In this document: piece after piece, positions 1-7,989 of the stretch
Layout: each line of letters starts with the position of its first letter
How positions within the stretch are numbered: position 1 is the first letter of the stretch
Origin: Jimgerdemannia flammicorona
Taxonomy: Eukaryota > Mucoromycota > Endogonomycetes > Endogonales > Endogonaceae
DNA length: 17,924 bases
Direction: 5' to 3'
NCBI GenBank assembly: GCA_003990745.1
Contig: RBNI01002635.1
Coordinates: forward strand, 1-17,924
Program-made: the position numbers and the translations under genes
The notes under the pieces: generated by a model
Databases searched by the model: none
Seen by the model: only the letters and a program-made list of their open reading frames with translations
What the model was told of the DNA's origin: nothing

Positions 1-58
1 CAAATCAAACTCTTCTGGGAATAATAACTTAGATGGCATGGGTAACTCAAATGTTACA

Positions 59-148
59 GATTCTTCCTAAATCGGTAGGCTTCTCTGGAAATATGATGGT
101 GTGGATTCTTCCTAAATTAGTGACTTCAACTGGGAAATATGAACAACT
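59..148. repeat. Two degenerate tandem units of about 45 bp
   Basis: GATTCTTCCTAAAT occurs at 59-72 and 104-117, and a following GGAAATATGA recurs with the same spacing, giving two imperfect copies with a period of about 45 bp. Loosely similar TTCCTTCTTAG blocks occur near the right end of the window (about 17750 and 17835). This weakly supports the idea that both ends are parts of the same LTR. Confidence 0.5.
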
Positions 149-527
149 GGTGGCTTTGAGAAAGGGTCTCTTGGCAAAGTTACATCAAAGACTAGCTTCA
201 TTTGCATAATGGATCACTGTGAAGTTGCATCAGAAACTGGCTTGAGTAAGGCAGTTTTCTCTTAGGCTTTCTGAGAATGCAGATAACTTAGAAATGGCAG
301 TGAAGTCCTTCACTTAAACTTAGTGATGAACTCAGATTCTTCAGGCTTATCTGACAAGCAAACCAAAAATGTAACAAACTCTTCTTTGTATTAGAAAGTA
401 GACCAGAGTGGAGAAATAAGCTCACAATCTCCTAGTAGTGACTATAGAGTTTCTCTCAAAGTATGGTAGACAGACTTGTCTTTTGCTTCAATTTTGGACT
501 GAAGTTTATTCACTCTTATATCTGGGG

Positions 528-536
528 TATTTTATA
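528..536 (-). promoter_or_regulatory. TATA box 1 in element 2 LTR
   Basis: Minus strand TATAAAATA followed by CCCC, at the element-proximal end of one of two related LTR blocks. Its position inside U3 and the pyrimidine/adenine mixture downstream fit a polymerase II core promoter. No start site can be mapped from sequence. Confidence 0.5.
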
Positions 537-676
537 CAAGTTTGTTGCTATCTGGTTACTATGTGGCTAACTATAGATTTGCTACTTATATCAAGTTGTG
601 CAGGTCCAGCACAAGTGTACAGATTTGGCACAGGTGTGCAGGTCCTGTACAGATATACCTTTTCTGGTAGTCTGGC

Positions 677-684
677 TATTTATA
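677..684 (-). promoter_or_regulatory. TATA box 2 in element 2 LTR
   Basis: Minus strand TATAAATA about 150 bp upstream of the other TATA box. Each box is followed on the plus strand by a related block (ending near 563 and 723, with TATCTGGT-ACTATG in common), so the promoter region seems to be duplicated within U3. Confidence 0.45.
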
Positions 685-731
685 CACTTTTCTGCAGCAA
701 TGGTTGCTGTATCTGGTCACTATGCTATATA

Positions 732-782
732 TTCACATCATCTGGCTAAGATACTAAATGTTCACATCATCTGGCTAAGATA
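732..782. repeat. 22-bp perfect direct repeat in element 2 U3
   Basis: The 22-mer beginning TTCACATCATCTGGCTAAGA is identical at 732-753 and 761-782 (period 29). It sits between the LTR edge and the upstream TATA box, a usual place for repeated enhancer-like sites in LTRs. That role is inference. Confidence 0.75.
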
Positions 783-817
783 TAATTTGGGGGGTACATT
801 TTTAGTATATCACATCA

Positions 818-826
818 GCCCCCACT
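818..826 (-). promoter_or_regulatory. Polypurine tract of element 2
   Basis: Minus strand AGTGGGGGC immediately precedes the LTR start TGATGTG. In Ty3/gypsy elements the RNase H-resistant purine tract that primes plus-strand DNA sits exactly here. It is short and contains one T and one terminal C, so the exact end is uncertain. Confidence 0.6.
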
Positions 827-859
827 AAAGGATGGTCTGTCCTCAGACTGTCCTTTAGT
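824..859. other. Hairpin beside the element 2 polypurine tract
   Basis: ACTAAAGGA (824-832) is an exact inverted copy of TCCTTTAGT (851-859). Inside it, GTCTG-type bases at 835-839 pair with 844-848, with a 4-base loop at 840-843. The only breaks are the two positions at 833/850 and 834/849, which read TG against TG. The hairpin covers the stop codon of the 3' accessory frame (855-857) and touches the polypurine tract. Confidence 0.7.
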
Positions 860-1300
860 CATCATCCCAGTGTGGATAAGCATCTTCTGCACTAATATCC
901 ATTCCATCATCTTTATCATCTGTACCATAATTGCTCTATTTTAAGAGTTTTTCTTCTTCTTCTGGGAATAGAATTTTGACAGCATTAATGATACTCAGAT
1001 AGGTGGCTAGGTTCATTTCTTATGCATCATACCAGGAGAATTGTACTTGTATCAGGGCTGTAGGGTTTCATTTATAAAGGGTGTAAAGTCTGTCTGCAGT
1101 AGTGACATCTCTCCTTAATAGTCCTGTGGTATTTCTGATATATATCTGTTCAAGGACTGGGAGGTTCTGCAATTGTTCTCCAATTGCATAATGGGCCTAA
1201 AGTTGATGGACCTGTAGCAATTGTCTGGCCAGAACAAGATTCTCTTAATGAATCTGAATCCTTTGGAGGATAGTTCCATTGATTTCTCGAAATTGAGATA
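855..1300 (-). pseudogene. Element 2 3' accessory reading frame (C-terminal extension or separate ORF), decayed
   Basis: Between the integrase end and the polypurine tract, the frame whose stop is at 855-857 reads as a coherent helical, then acidic, protein: charged and leucine-rich early on, then a glutamate run (FPEEEE), then aspartate-rich segments ending in WDDD. It contains in-frame TGA at 1068-1070, TAA at 1020-1022 and TAG at 936-938, each one transition from Arg or Gln. Upstream, the integrase frame stays open for roughly 100 codons with one TGA and then overlaps it, so this may once have been a C-terminal extension of Pol joined through a frameshift. I do not recognise the family. 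Its position matches the accessory ORF of element 1, and both contain a KYKIGHQL / HYAIGEQL-like stretch, but that similarity is too short to prove homology. Confidence 0.5.
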
Positions 1301-1379
1301 GAGGAACTGGTAGTGATTGAATTGAGCTGAGGACAAGGATCTGGAGACAGTTTTCAATTCTCTGATTTATGATGTGGAG

Positions 1380-1534
1380 AAAGATATATCTTGAGGCAAT
1401 TGATGTGTACTGGTGTCCTCAGGATTTGTCCATCCATGCTTCTTAAATAGATGCTGGTTCCTCTGATGTTGTATATAAGATAAGATCCTTTCTATTTGAG
1501 CTTCAATTTGGCAGCAAAGTTTGTTTTAATCATG
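1380..1534 (-). pseudogene. Element 2 integrase C-terminal fragment (GPY/F-like domain)
   Basis: This is the last part of the outer element's integrase, separated from the rest by element 1. In element sense it shows the usual end of a gypsy integrase: a KLK-rich start, KGSYLIY (a GPY-like signature), a DGQILRTPVH stretch and a closing LKIY. A TAG at 1492-1494 lies where Trp is usual (KLKPKW), consistent with TGG to TAG. The piece at 10669-10740 ends in IKIEDQVLVW, the expected preceding strand, so the two halves join sensibly through TCATG. Confidence 0.85.
1530..1534. other. Target site duplication TCATG, left copy
   Basis: TCATG directly precedes the left LTR start TGTAATA and is repeated directly after the right LTR end (10664-10668). 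Five bases is the usual Ty3/gypsy duplication length, and the perfect match ties the two LTRs to one insertion event. Confidence 0.92.
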
Positions 1535-2315
1535 TGTAATAACTCTCACTTCTACCCCTCTCTTATCCTTTGGATAATTAGGGAAGTGGACTATTACTTA
1601 GGGACTTAGTACACAATGTGTACCAAGAAGTCTTCAGTTTGAGGAAGCACTCACTTTAAGTAGTTATAGCAGTAGTGCTTTCTATTTCAAAGGTCTTTCT
1701 CTTGTGCCCTATTTCGAGAGTCTTGTTCTTGGCTGTGTACAGACTGAATTCGCCTTGGAATTCAGGTTCAATGGGTTTACTTAAGTCTTTGGGGATTTAT
1801 ATACCAGTCTCAGTTCTGGCAGAAGTTAGCTAGGCTTCTGGAGTTTAGTCAGAGACACTAGAGTCACTTAGGTGTCATTACTAAGACTCAGGGAAATGTG
1901 TGTGTGTGGGAGAGAACTTGATTCTTATATCAAGGACTGAACTAAAACTGCTTTATTTCAGATGGAAAACTGGGGGGTATTTATATAAGTTGGTCCATAA
2001 TTTCTGACTAAGTATGAGTGACTAATTTGGTAACTATAATGAGGTTTGTGATCATGACCTTTGTCAGGTGGTTTTTGGCAAAGAACAACTTTGTGATCAG
2101 GATCTCAATTACTAGGCAATGATCAGCTGCTGTGGCAACTGATTGCTGCAGTGCTGATTGTTGGGGATAAGCTAGATATCATTTTCCATGTCATTTTGCA
2201 TCATTCATTCATTTATCACTCACTATTCATATGTTGTGCTCAATTATATAATGATGTCATCACTGGGTCACATGATCGCTCATCTCGTCTGTTCATGCTC
2301 TTTCATTCTATTACA
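1535..2315 (-). repeat. Element 1 3' LTR (781 bp)
   Basis: Begins TGTAATAACTC and ends CATTCTATTACA on the plus strand, so it carries TGTAATA/TATTACA inverted ends. It aligns along its whole length with 9874-10663. A TATA-like TATAAATA (minus, 1978-1985) followed by CCCCCC marks the core promoter region. It has a 1-bp insertion and a 10-bp deletion relative to the other LTR. Confidence 0.95.
1978..1985 (-). promoter_or_regulatory. TATA box of element 1 3' LTR
   Basis: Minus strand TATAAATA followed by six C residues. The equivalent box in the 5' LTR is at 10316-10323. An AATAAA at 1952-1957 (minus) lies about 20 bp downstream, very close for a polyadenylation signal, and it is lost in the other LTR through a 1-bp deletion. 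Confidence 0.55.
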
Positions 2316-2328
2316 TCCTTCTCTCCTT
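2316..2328 (-). promoter_or_regulatory. Polypurine tract of element 1
   Basis: Minus strand AAGGAGAGAAGGA is an uninterrupted 13-base purine run directly abutting the 3' LTR start TGTAATAG. This is where the plus-strand primer of an LTR retrotransposon lies. It overlaps the stop codon of the accessory ORF by two bases. Confidence 0.9.
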
Positions 2329-3154
2329 AGAAATCAACGTCCTCATTAATTCGGAAATTGAGAACCAGGGGAGAGAAAGGTGGTGAATCCTCCTCAGAGT
2401 TGTTGCCATCTTCTTCAGTAGCAGGGGGGGTGGTTGCTGATGGCTCGCTGTCCAGGATAGAGAAGTCAATGAGGTCTGCAAATGGTTCTTGCATTGAGAT
2501 AGGTGTTGGTATAAGAGTTCTCCATCTGATGCAGTTGGGGCCATCCAAGTAGGGTTCCTGATCCTCAAGCCTAGGAATATCTATTCAGATGGGCAGTCCT
2601 TCAAAGAGGTCAGAGAGACCTTAGAGCCATTGGTCAGGGTTGTCATTCAGAAGAGGGCTCCAGTAGGGTTTGCAGTCAGTAGACTGGAGGGTGATCCAGG
2701 AGTTGGCTTCTTGGACTACCTTGATCTCTAGTTCATCAACCTCGAAAAAGGAGAGATTCTGGAAGTCCTTCAGTTGGACATAGTTGAGGTTGGGAATTGC
2801 AAAGAGTATATGGCACATGATTTGATGGACCTTCTTGGTAAGTCTTTGCTCATTTCTGTCTAGGTGGATCCAATCAGAGACTTGGTCCATGAGCAGGTCC
2901 TTTGCCCATTAGAGAAGTTGATGGCCAATCTTGTATTTATGCCAGATCTCTAGGCAGCTGGTGGCAAGGTAGGCTCTTTCGATGACTTCATGGCAGTTGA
3001 GGACATAATGTCCTAGGTCCTGGCTGGAGAGGTTAAGGGCCTCTGAGTGGTGGTTCCTTCCTTGGATAGCAATCTGGATGTATCCAAAGAGGTGGTCAAT
3101 CTGGCTTGAGAGGGGCCGACTATGGCGGGCAGTTTGATGGCAGGTAGTAGGCAT
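2327..3154 (-). pseudogene. Element 1 3' accessory ORF (276 codons), unknown function, three stops
   Basis: After Pol ends at 3798, a different frame carries a protein-like sequence from ATG 3154-3152 to TAA 2329-2327, right at the polypurine tract. It is interrupted only by TAA 2909-2911, TAA 2621-2623 and TGA 2585-2587, each one transition from Gln or Arg. The N-terminal half looks helical with many His, Leu and Trp. The C-terminal 60 residues are Pro-, Ser- and Glu-rich and acidic, ending EDVDF. I see no signal peptide, membrane segment, cysteine motif or Env-like feature. An open frame also extends upstream of the ATG to about 3235, but the TATA-like box at 3219-3226 lies there, so I prefer the ATG. 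I do not recognise the family. It occupies the place of env in retroviruses, without evidence that it is one. Confidence 0.6.
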
Positions 3155-3218
3155 TCTTGTCTTGTCTTTTCTTTGTGGGAAGAGAGGGATGAGAGTTGCA
3201 GGGTATTTATGCCTTGGG

Positions 3219-3226
3219 TTTTTATA
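3219..3226 (-). promoter_or_regulatory. Internal TATA-like promoter ahead of the element 1 accessory ORF
   Basis: Minus strand TATAAAAA followed by CCC lies 65 bp upstream of the accessory ATG. About 30 bp downstream is CTGCAACTCTCATC, then a pyrimidine-rich run and an A-rich leader (AAGACAAGACAAGA) directly before the ATG. That is the layout of a fungal-type polymerase II promoter, and it resembles the LTR core (TATAAATACCCC). Transcription from it is inference. Confidence 0.45.
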
Positions 3227-3797
3227 CTTATTCACCTCTCTGGTATGACCTTCCTTTGGTCACGCTTTCTGGCAAAGTATATGACCTATTGCTGTAAGCA
3301 GGGCATGTGCTGGTCATATGAGAAAATTCTAATTTCAAAGATATCGTCACTTATAGTTGTGGTTACACAGGGTTAACAGATCTTGGTCCACTTTTTTTTT
3401 GTCTGGTTGGCACATTTACGAGGACTGGCTATCCTTGTCTAGGGTGAGGGCTCCTATTGTCATAGCTGGGGTTTGAACCTCTTGGAAATAGACTTTTCTT
3501 ATAATCCAAGGCAATTCCTAGTAACAATATCTGTTATGTAGATGGACTTAGACTGGTTTCAACATTGTCAGCTTTCCTAAGTTCTATATGAAGTGTCCAT
3601 CATCATCCAGTAGAGATGACACAGATGGTGTGAAATGGAGTTGTTCAAATGTGTTTTACTGTACTGTACTAGATTGTTCTTTTGCTTGAGTATCTTCTTG
3701 TTGGTTATCCATAGTGTTCCTTTTTCTGCAATGTTTGGTATTATATGTTTCTGGATAAAATATATAGTATCCTTCTGCTCACTATGTGCTCCAATAC
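3227..3797 (-). other. Spacer between Pol and the accessory ORF (about 570 bp)
   Basis: No frame here reads as a coherent protein. All minus-strand frames are broken often, and none shows a motif. A T8-9 run lies near 3389-3398. The region may hold 5' regulatory sequence for the accessory ORF, whose TATA-like box is at its low-coordinate edge. Short open stretches on either strand look random. Confidence 0.5.
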
Positions 3798-3829
3798 TTA
3801 GAGCTGTAGTTCCTTCCTTTGCTGGGGGG

Positions 3830-4005
3830 TGAGTGTTTCCATGTAGTCCTGGAGGGCTTCGCATGCATTCTTCAGGACTTCTTCTTTTTCTCAGGTGGCA
3901 TCATGGGTGGGGTAACCCTTTCACTTGATCAGGAAAAACTGCTTGACTGTTTTGAGATATTTGCGGATCTTGTGGTCAAGTACTTCCTCAATTTCGAATT
4001 CCTCA
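3830..4005 (-). pseudogene. Element 1 chromodomain (C-terminal of integrase)
   Basis: The Pol frame (ending at TAA 3800-3798) shows a chromodomain: an EFEIEEVLDHK start, then FFLIK-KGY and THDAT-EKEE, then LKNACEALQDY. The two aromatic-cage or structural Trp positions (IKWKGY and ATWE in the family) are both TGA here (3921-3923 and 3891-3893), each a single TGG-to-TGA change. Such domains bind methylated histone tails and steer chromovirus insertion into heterochromatin. It is preceded by a proline-rich linker (SPPPP) and about 30 codons remain after it. Confidence 0.88.
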
Positions 4006-4009
4006 TGAT

Positions 4010-5340
4010 AGTTGATCCTAATTGGGGGTGGTGGTGAAACTGTATACTCGGGGAATGGGTTCTCATGGTAGTCCACCAATTGGCTGATATAGAATACTGG
4101 GTGTACTCAGATATTATGAGGAAGTTGCAACTTGTAGTTGACTTCACTGATTTTTTCCATGATCTTATATGGTCCAATTCTTCTAGCATGGAGTTTCTTG
4201 GTTGGTTGTTGTGCCAGAGTGTCTGGGTAGAGGTGGTCTGTTCTAAGCATGACCATGTTGCCAATATTGTAGGAGGCTTCTCTTCACTTCAAGTTTGCAT
4301 ACTTGGTCTGGTAGTCTTGTACTTCTATGAGAGCATCTCTTGTCATTCAGGTAAGGTCAGAAATGGTCTCAGCCAGATCTTGGACTGCTGGGACTGCTGA
4401 TTTCACAGTAGTACTCGGGGTCCTTAGGTGTTGACCATGGTTTAGGAAAAATGGAGTCTTCTTTGTAGAGGTTTATTGACTGTTGTTGTAGGCAAACTCA
4501 GCATGGGCTAGGTACTTGTCCCAATTATTTTACTTGTAACAGCAGAAGATGCTAAGCATCTGTTTGAGAGTCCTATTGGTTTGCTTGATTTGACTGTCAG
4601 TCTGAGGGTGGTAGGCAGTAGAGAACTTCAGCTTGGTTCCATAGAGAGAGAAAAATGCCTTCCAGAAGTTGCTTGTGAACTTGGCATCTCAGTCAGATAT
4701 AATAGTACTAGGCATGCCATGTAGTCTGAATACTTGATTGAGGAAAATCTCAGCAATCTCTGGTACTGTAGCAGTGGTCTTAGTGGGTGCAAAATGGGCT
4801 TATTTACTTAGGCAGTCCATGAATACCATGATAGCATCCCATTCTGCCTTGGTTTTGGGGAGTTGGACAATGAAGTCCATTGCAATCTGATCCCAGTTGT
4901 GACTCAGGATAGGCAAGGGTTGCAGGAGTCCTGCTGGTAGCTTGTTACCACTTTTGAACCTTTGGCACATCTTGTATGAGGCCACAAAGTCTTTGATATC
5001 CTTGGTCATCTTTGGCCAGTAGAACTCTCTTGAGAGGAGGTTGTAGGTCTTTTCAAAACCAAAGTGTCCTGCTGCAGGAGTATCATGGAGTTCCTGCATG
5101 ATCTTGAGTTGCAGAGTATCATTATTGGGTACAACTACTCTGTCATGGTCTCTGTAGATAAGTCCATCACAGTAAGTAAATCTCTTGGCCATTTGCCTCA
5201 TGGGTTCTGGAACCTTGGCCTCTGGGTCTTGGTAGAATTGAAGGAATTTCATCAGGGGGCTGTCTTGCTGGTAGCCTTCCTTGATCATCTGGGTAAGGTC
5301 TCCAATTACTTCAACCATGAAGACAAGTTCGTCTTCCATG
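4010..5340 (-). pseudogene. Element 1 integrase
   Basis: Integrase inserts the cDNA copy. In order: an HHCC zinc region (HDTP-AGHFGFEKT, then YKMCQR), a catalytic core and a GPY-type C-terminal region (RRIGPYKI, VHPVFYISQL) leading into the chromodomain. The first catalytic Asp is at 4875-4877 (WDQIAMDFIV) and the second at 4692-4694 (IISD). The expected catalytic Glu of the DGQTER motif is Lys (AAG, 4584-4586), and the first Cys of the zinc pair is Tyr (4974-4976). Both are G-to-A changes. In-frame stops include TAA at about 4800 and TGA at 4689-4691, at a position usually Arg (ISDRD). It lies in the same frame as all upstream pol domains. Dead by several criteria. Confidence 0.92.
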
Positions 5341-5344
5341 TACC

Positions 5345-5735
5345 TAGAGAAACCATCAGCCATATGGTTAGTTTTGCCCAGGATATACTTGATTTTCATA
5401 TTAAAGTTGGCAATGATTTCTATCCAGTGGGCTTGTCTGTAGATCAGTATGGGCTGTGTGTGAATATACTACAGTGCATGGTGATCAGTGTAGGCCACAA
5501 ATGGCTGTCCTAGGAAGAAATGGCACCATTCCTGGAGTGCAGTGACAATAGCCAGGAGTTCTTTCTCATGGGTGGTATACCGGGTCTCAGCTGGCTTGAG
5601 CTTCTGGGAAAGGTAGACCACTGGACAGTCTTCTTGACTGAGTACTGCCCCAATGGCAATGTCAGAGACATCTGTGATCAGAGTGAATGGTCTGGTAGGG
5701 TCAGGTGCAATTAGCACTGGGGCCTCAGTAAGGAG
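5345..5735 (-). pseudogene. Element 1 RNase H domain
   Basis: RNase H degrades the RNA strand during reverse transcription and leaves the polypurine primer. The frame shows PFTLITDVSDIAIGAVLSQ (first acidic residue), THEKELLAIV (catalytic Glu) and FVAYTDHHAL (second Asp), then GKTNHMADGFSR carrying the last Asp. These acidic residues look intact. TAG at 5469-5471 interrupts the domain after HHAL, where Gln or a similar residue is usual. It follows reverse transcriptase and precedes integrase in one frame. Confidence 0.92.
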
Positions 5736-6660
5736 TCTCTTGAGATGGTCCATAGCCAGAGTATATTTGGAGGTCCATTCAGCTTTAATGTTCACTTCTT
5801 TGTGGGCCAGGCTGGTTAGTGGAGCTGCAATAGCAGAGTATCCTTGGATAAACCTTTGGTAATAACTGGCAATACTCAGAAAACACTGGAGTAGCTTAAG
5901 GGTAGTAGGGATAGGAATATCCTTGAGGGCTGATACTTTTTGAGGGTCCATATTGATTCCTTTAGCAGAGATGATGTATCTTAGGTATTCAATCTGGTCT
6001 TGGTAGAACTTGCATTTACTCATCTTGGCATAGAGCTGGTGTTCTCACAGGAGGGTCAGTACCTGTCTGAGGTGGGTGTAGTGTAGCTCTACTGTCTCAC
6101 TATAGATTAGTATATCATCAATATACACAAGGACACAGATATTGAGGAGTGGTTCAAAGATATCATTCATCAGATACTGGAATATTGCTGATGCATTGGT
6201 CAATCCAAAAGGTATGACTCGGAACTGGTAGTATCCAAACCATGTTTGGAAAGCTGTCTTCTCAATGTCCTTCTCATCAATGAGAATCTGGTGGTAGCCA
6301 TTTCGCAAATCCAGTAGAGAAAAGGTCTTGGCCTTGAAGATTTGATATAGCAACTCATCAATCCTAGGTAAGGTATACTGGTTCTTGATGGTGATCTTGT
6401 TGAGGGCTCTATAGTCAATACAAATTTGCAGAGAGCCATCCTTCTTCTTGACAAATAGAATAGGGGCTCCAAATGGAGAGTAGCTGGGTTTAATATATCC
6501 TTGGGTCAGTAATTTGGTCAATTCATCCTTGAGGGTCTTGAGCTCAGGTTGGGCCAGTTGGTAGATACTCTTGTATAGGGGTTCAGGTTCTGGAATAAGG
6601 TCAATTCCATATTGGATTTGATACTTGGGTAGAAGTCCTTGGGGATCTTGGAATATATCT
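5736..6660 (-). pseudogene. Element 1 reverse transcriptase
   Basis: Copies the element RNA into DNA. Ordered motifs: GYIKPSYSPFGAPILFVKKK, IDYRALNKITIKNQYTLPRID, FSLLDLRNGYHQI, KTAFQTWFGYYQFRVIPFGL and the catalytic box YIDD at 6114-6125, followed by ILIYS and then a thumb with YYQRFIQGYS and APLTSL. The catalytic Asp residues are intact. TGA just below 6045 replaces the usual Arg in LLREH. The motif set is typical of Ty3/gypsy chromoviruses. Same frame as protease upstream and RNase H downstream. Confidence 0.95.
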
Positions 6661-6884
6661 TAGAATTCTTCAAACAGTTCTTGAGCTTCTGTTGGAATTG
6701 GACTACTTGTAGCTTTGGTGACTACTTGTACTATACAGATGAAGTAGGTGTTTCCCTTTTTTTGAGAGAGTCTCTTCATTTGAATGGTAGAGATGATTTT
6801 GATTCCTTGGTGGTTGGTACCTTCCTGGGGTGTCAGGGTGATCTTTCTGCCTTCATGGGTCAGGTTAATCTCATTGGTTCTCCA

Positions 6885-7190
6885 GTTGATGTCTGGGTTG
6901 TGCTGGGTCAACTAGGCTTTTCCTAAGATAATATCTTGTCCTGGGAGGTCTACAATGCTGAAGTTCAACTTCTCTTGATATTTGCCAATCTTGAGCAAAA
7001 GATCTTCACAGATCTTGGGCAATGGTGCAGTTTTTCCATCACTAAAGGTAATACTTCTTTTCTCAGTAGCTGGTCTACTTTGGGCTCCAATCTTCTTGGC
7101 AGTCTTAGTGCTGATGTAGTTTTCAGTAGCACTACTATCAAGCAAGACATTGACATTTTGTCTGTGGACTTGGCCTGTGAACTTGATGCA
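6885..7190 (-). pseudogene. Element 1 aspartic protease with altered active site
   Basis: The protease releases proteins from the Gag-Pol precursor. The frame shows VNVLLDSSATENYIS, a flap region (SDGKTAPLP) and the closing QDIILGKA followed by a TAG where Trp is expected (LGxxWL). The family active site is D-S/T-G, but here it is D-S-S (Asp at 7137-7139, second Ser at 7131-7133), a Gly-to-Ser change by G-to-A. It sits about 120 codons after the dUTPase, separated by a linker with a CPHSIQMYCMEHVGECHAC cysteine cluster and an acidic stretch. Confidence 0.85.
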
Positions 7191-7199
7191 ACTGTCCTC

Positions 7200-7512
7200 C
7201 TTCTTAATGGTATTGAGCTCTTCATCTTCATTGTTATCCCAATTACTGTCAGTCTCCTCAAAGTCAGTTTCTCCCCATCCTTCACAAGGAGGGTTGTCTT
7301 GTTTGGGTTCCTCAGTCTATTGAGCTTGGCATTTCTCAGATTGAATTTTGAAAACTTTGGAGAGGCATGCATGGCATTCACCAACATGTTCCATGCAGTA
7401 CATTTGAATGGAATGAGGGCATCATCCACATGGTGCATAACCATCTGCAATTCTCTTGTACCAGTTTTCATCATCTTCCTTCATGGTAGTGACCTTTTGA
7501 CTGGGGGGTTTG
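7200..7512 (-). pseudogene. Element 1 linker between dUTPase and protease, cysteine-rich then acidic
   Basis: In the Pol frame this linker begins with a Lys/Glu/Asp-rich segment, then clusters four or five cysteines (YAPCG, stop, CPHS, MYCMEHVGECHAC). It ends with an acidic stretch rich in Asp, Asn and Glu just before the protease. Stops at about 7422 and 7320 interrupt it. The cysteines could bind zinc, but the spacing is not a pattern I can name. Confidence 0.45.
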
Positions 7513-7905
7513 TTGGTTAATCCAAACCCTTTCTTGCCATAGTCTGTCTGGGAGAGTTCAGGGACTTCTTCGATGGTAAGATCTTGACAGATTTCTTCAA
7601 TGATTGCTTGGGCAATTCTTTGGCCAGTTTTGACTTCAAATGATGTGTCTCCAAAATTTTGCAAGATGACACAGATTTCACCAGTAAATCCTTGGTCAAC
7701 TACTCCTCCTCCTAGTCCAATGTTTAACTCTTTGGCTAGGCTGCTTCACTCAGCAAGGCAGATGTATGTACCTTTGGGAGCTTGTATTGCAATTCCTGTT
7801 CATACTGTAGTATTGGTACTTGGTGGAATAGTGAGGCCTTGGCTGCTGTAGAGGTCATATCCAGCATTGGTTGGGTGGGCCTTAGTGGGGATGGTAGCCT
7901 TGTGC
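7513..7905 (-). pseudogene. Element 1 dUTPase domain
   Basis: dUTPase hydrolyses dUTP to dUMP and pyrophosphate, limiting uracil incorporation into cDNA. All five trimeric-dUTPase motifs are visible: motif 1 AGYDLYS (7845-7865); motif 2 degraded, with TGA before SSLA where Arg is expected; motif 3 GGGVVDQGFTGE (7677-7712) with the catalytic Asp and Phe in place of the usual Tyr; motif 4 GQRIAQAII; and motif 5 KKGFGLT at the end. At about 130 residues it matches a single dUTPase subunit. Two TGA codons each fit CGA Arg. It is in frame with the zinc knuckle before it and the protease after it, so it was made as part of a Gag-Pol precursor. The host dUTPase gene is not the likely origin of this exact copy, given its retroelement context. 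Confidence 0.92.
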
Positions 7906-7989
7906 CATATCTTCTATACTTTGATAACATTCTTGGGGTTCTTCTTTCCTGGACCTTCTCCAATGACAGTAATGTTCTGGTTACTGGGT

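Larger units (their letters stand above)
1..817 (-). repeat. Element 2 3' LTR, partial (U3 plus more, runs off left edge)
   Basis: This stretch lies directly downstream, in element sense, of a purine-rich tract, and begins with TGATGTGATATAC, so it fits the start of a 3' LTR. It holds two TATA boxes, a 22-bp direct repeat and other duplicated blocks, as expected of U3, and no convincing coding sequence. The left portion (about 1-420) would be R/U5 or further LTR. The matching 5' LTR edge at 17593-17924 shows no clear overlap, so an LTR longer than about 1.1 kb is needed if both assignments are right. That length is inference. Confidence 0.6.

Noticed and set aside
59..148. CRISPR-like or satellite array
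   Set aside because: Only two imperfect units without spacers, in LTR sequence of a eukaryotic element.
438..828. Two overlapping plus-strand ORFs with hydrophobic, Cys- and Tyr-rich products
   Set aside because: They fall in the LTR of element 2 across TATA boxes and repeats; looks like chance.
2327..3154. Accessory ORF as a retroviral-type envelope
   Set aside because: Position fits, but no signal peptide, furin-like site, transmembrane helix or paired cysteines are visible.
3929..4264. Minus-strand ORF of 111 codons
   Set aside because: Out of frame with the chromodomain and integrase C-terminus, which occupy the same bases in the Pol frame.
5064..5513. Plus-strand open frame of 149 codons
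   Set aside because: Antisense shadow of RNase H and integrase of element 1; no motif.
6936..7520. Longest plus-strand open frame (194 codons)
   Set aside because: It lies antisense to the dUTPase-protease linker and protease, is hydrophobic without motifs, and the minus-strand frame has recognisable domains. Low stop density here follows from the composition of the coding strand.
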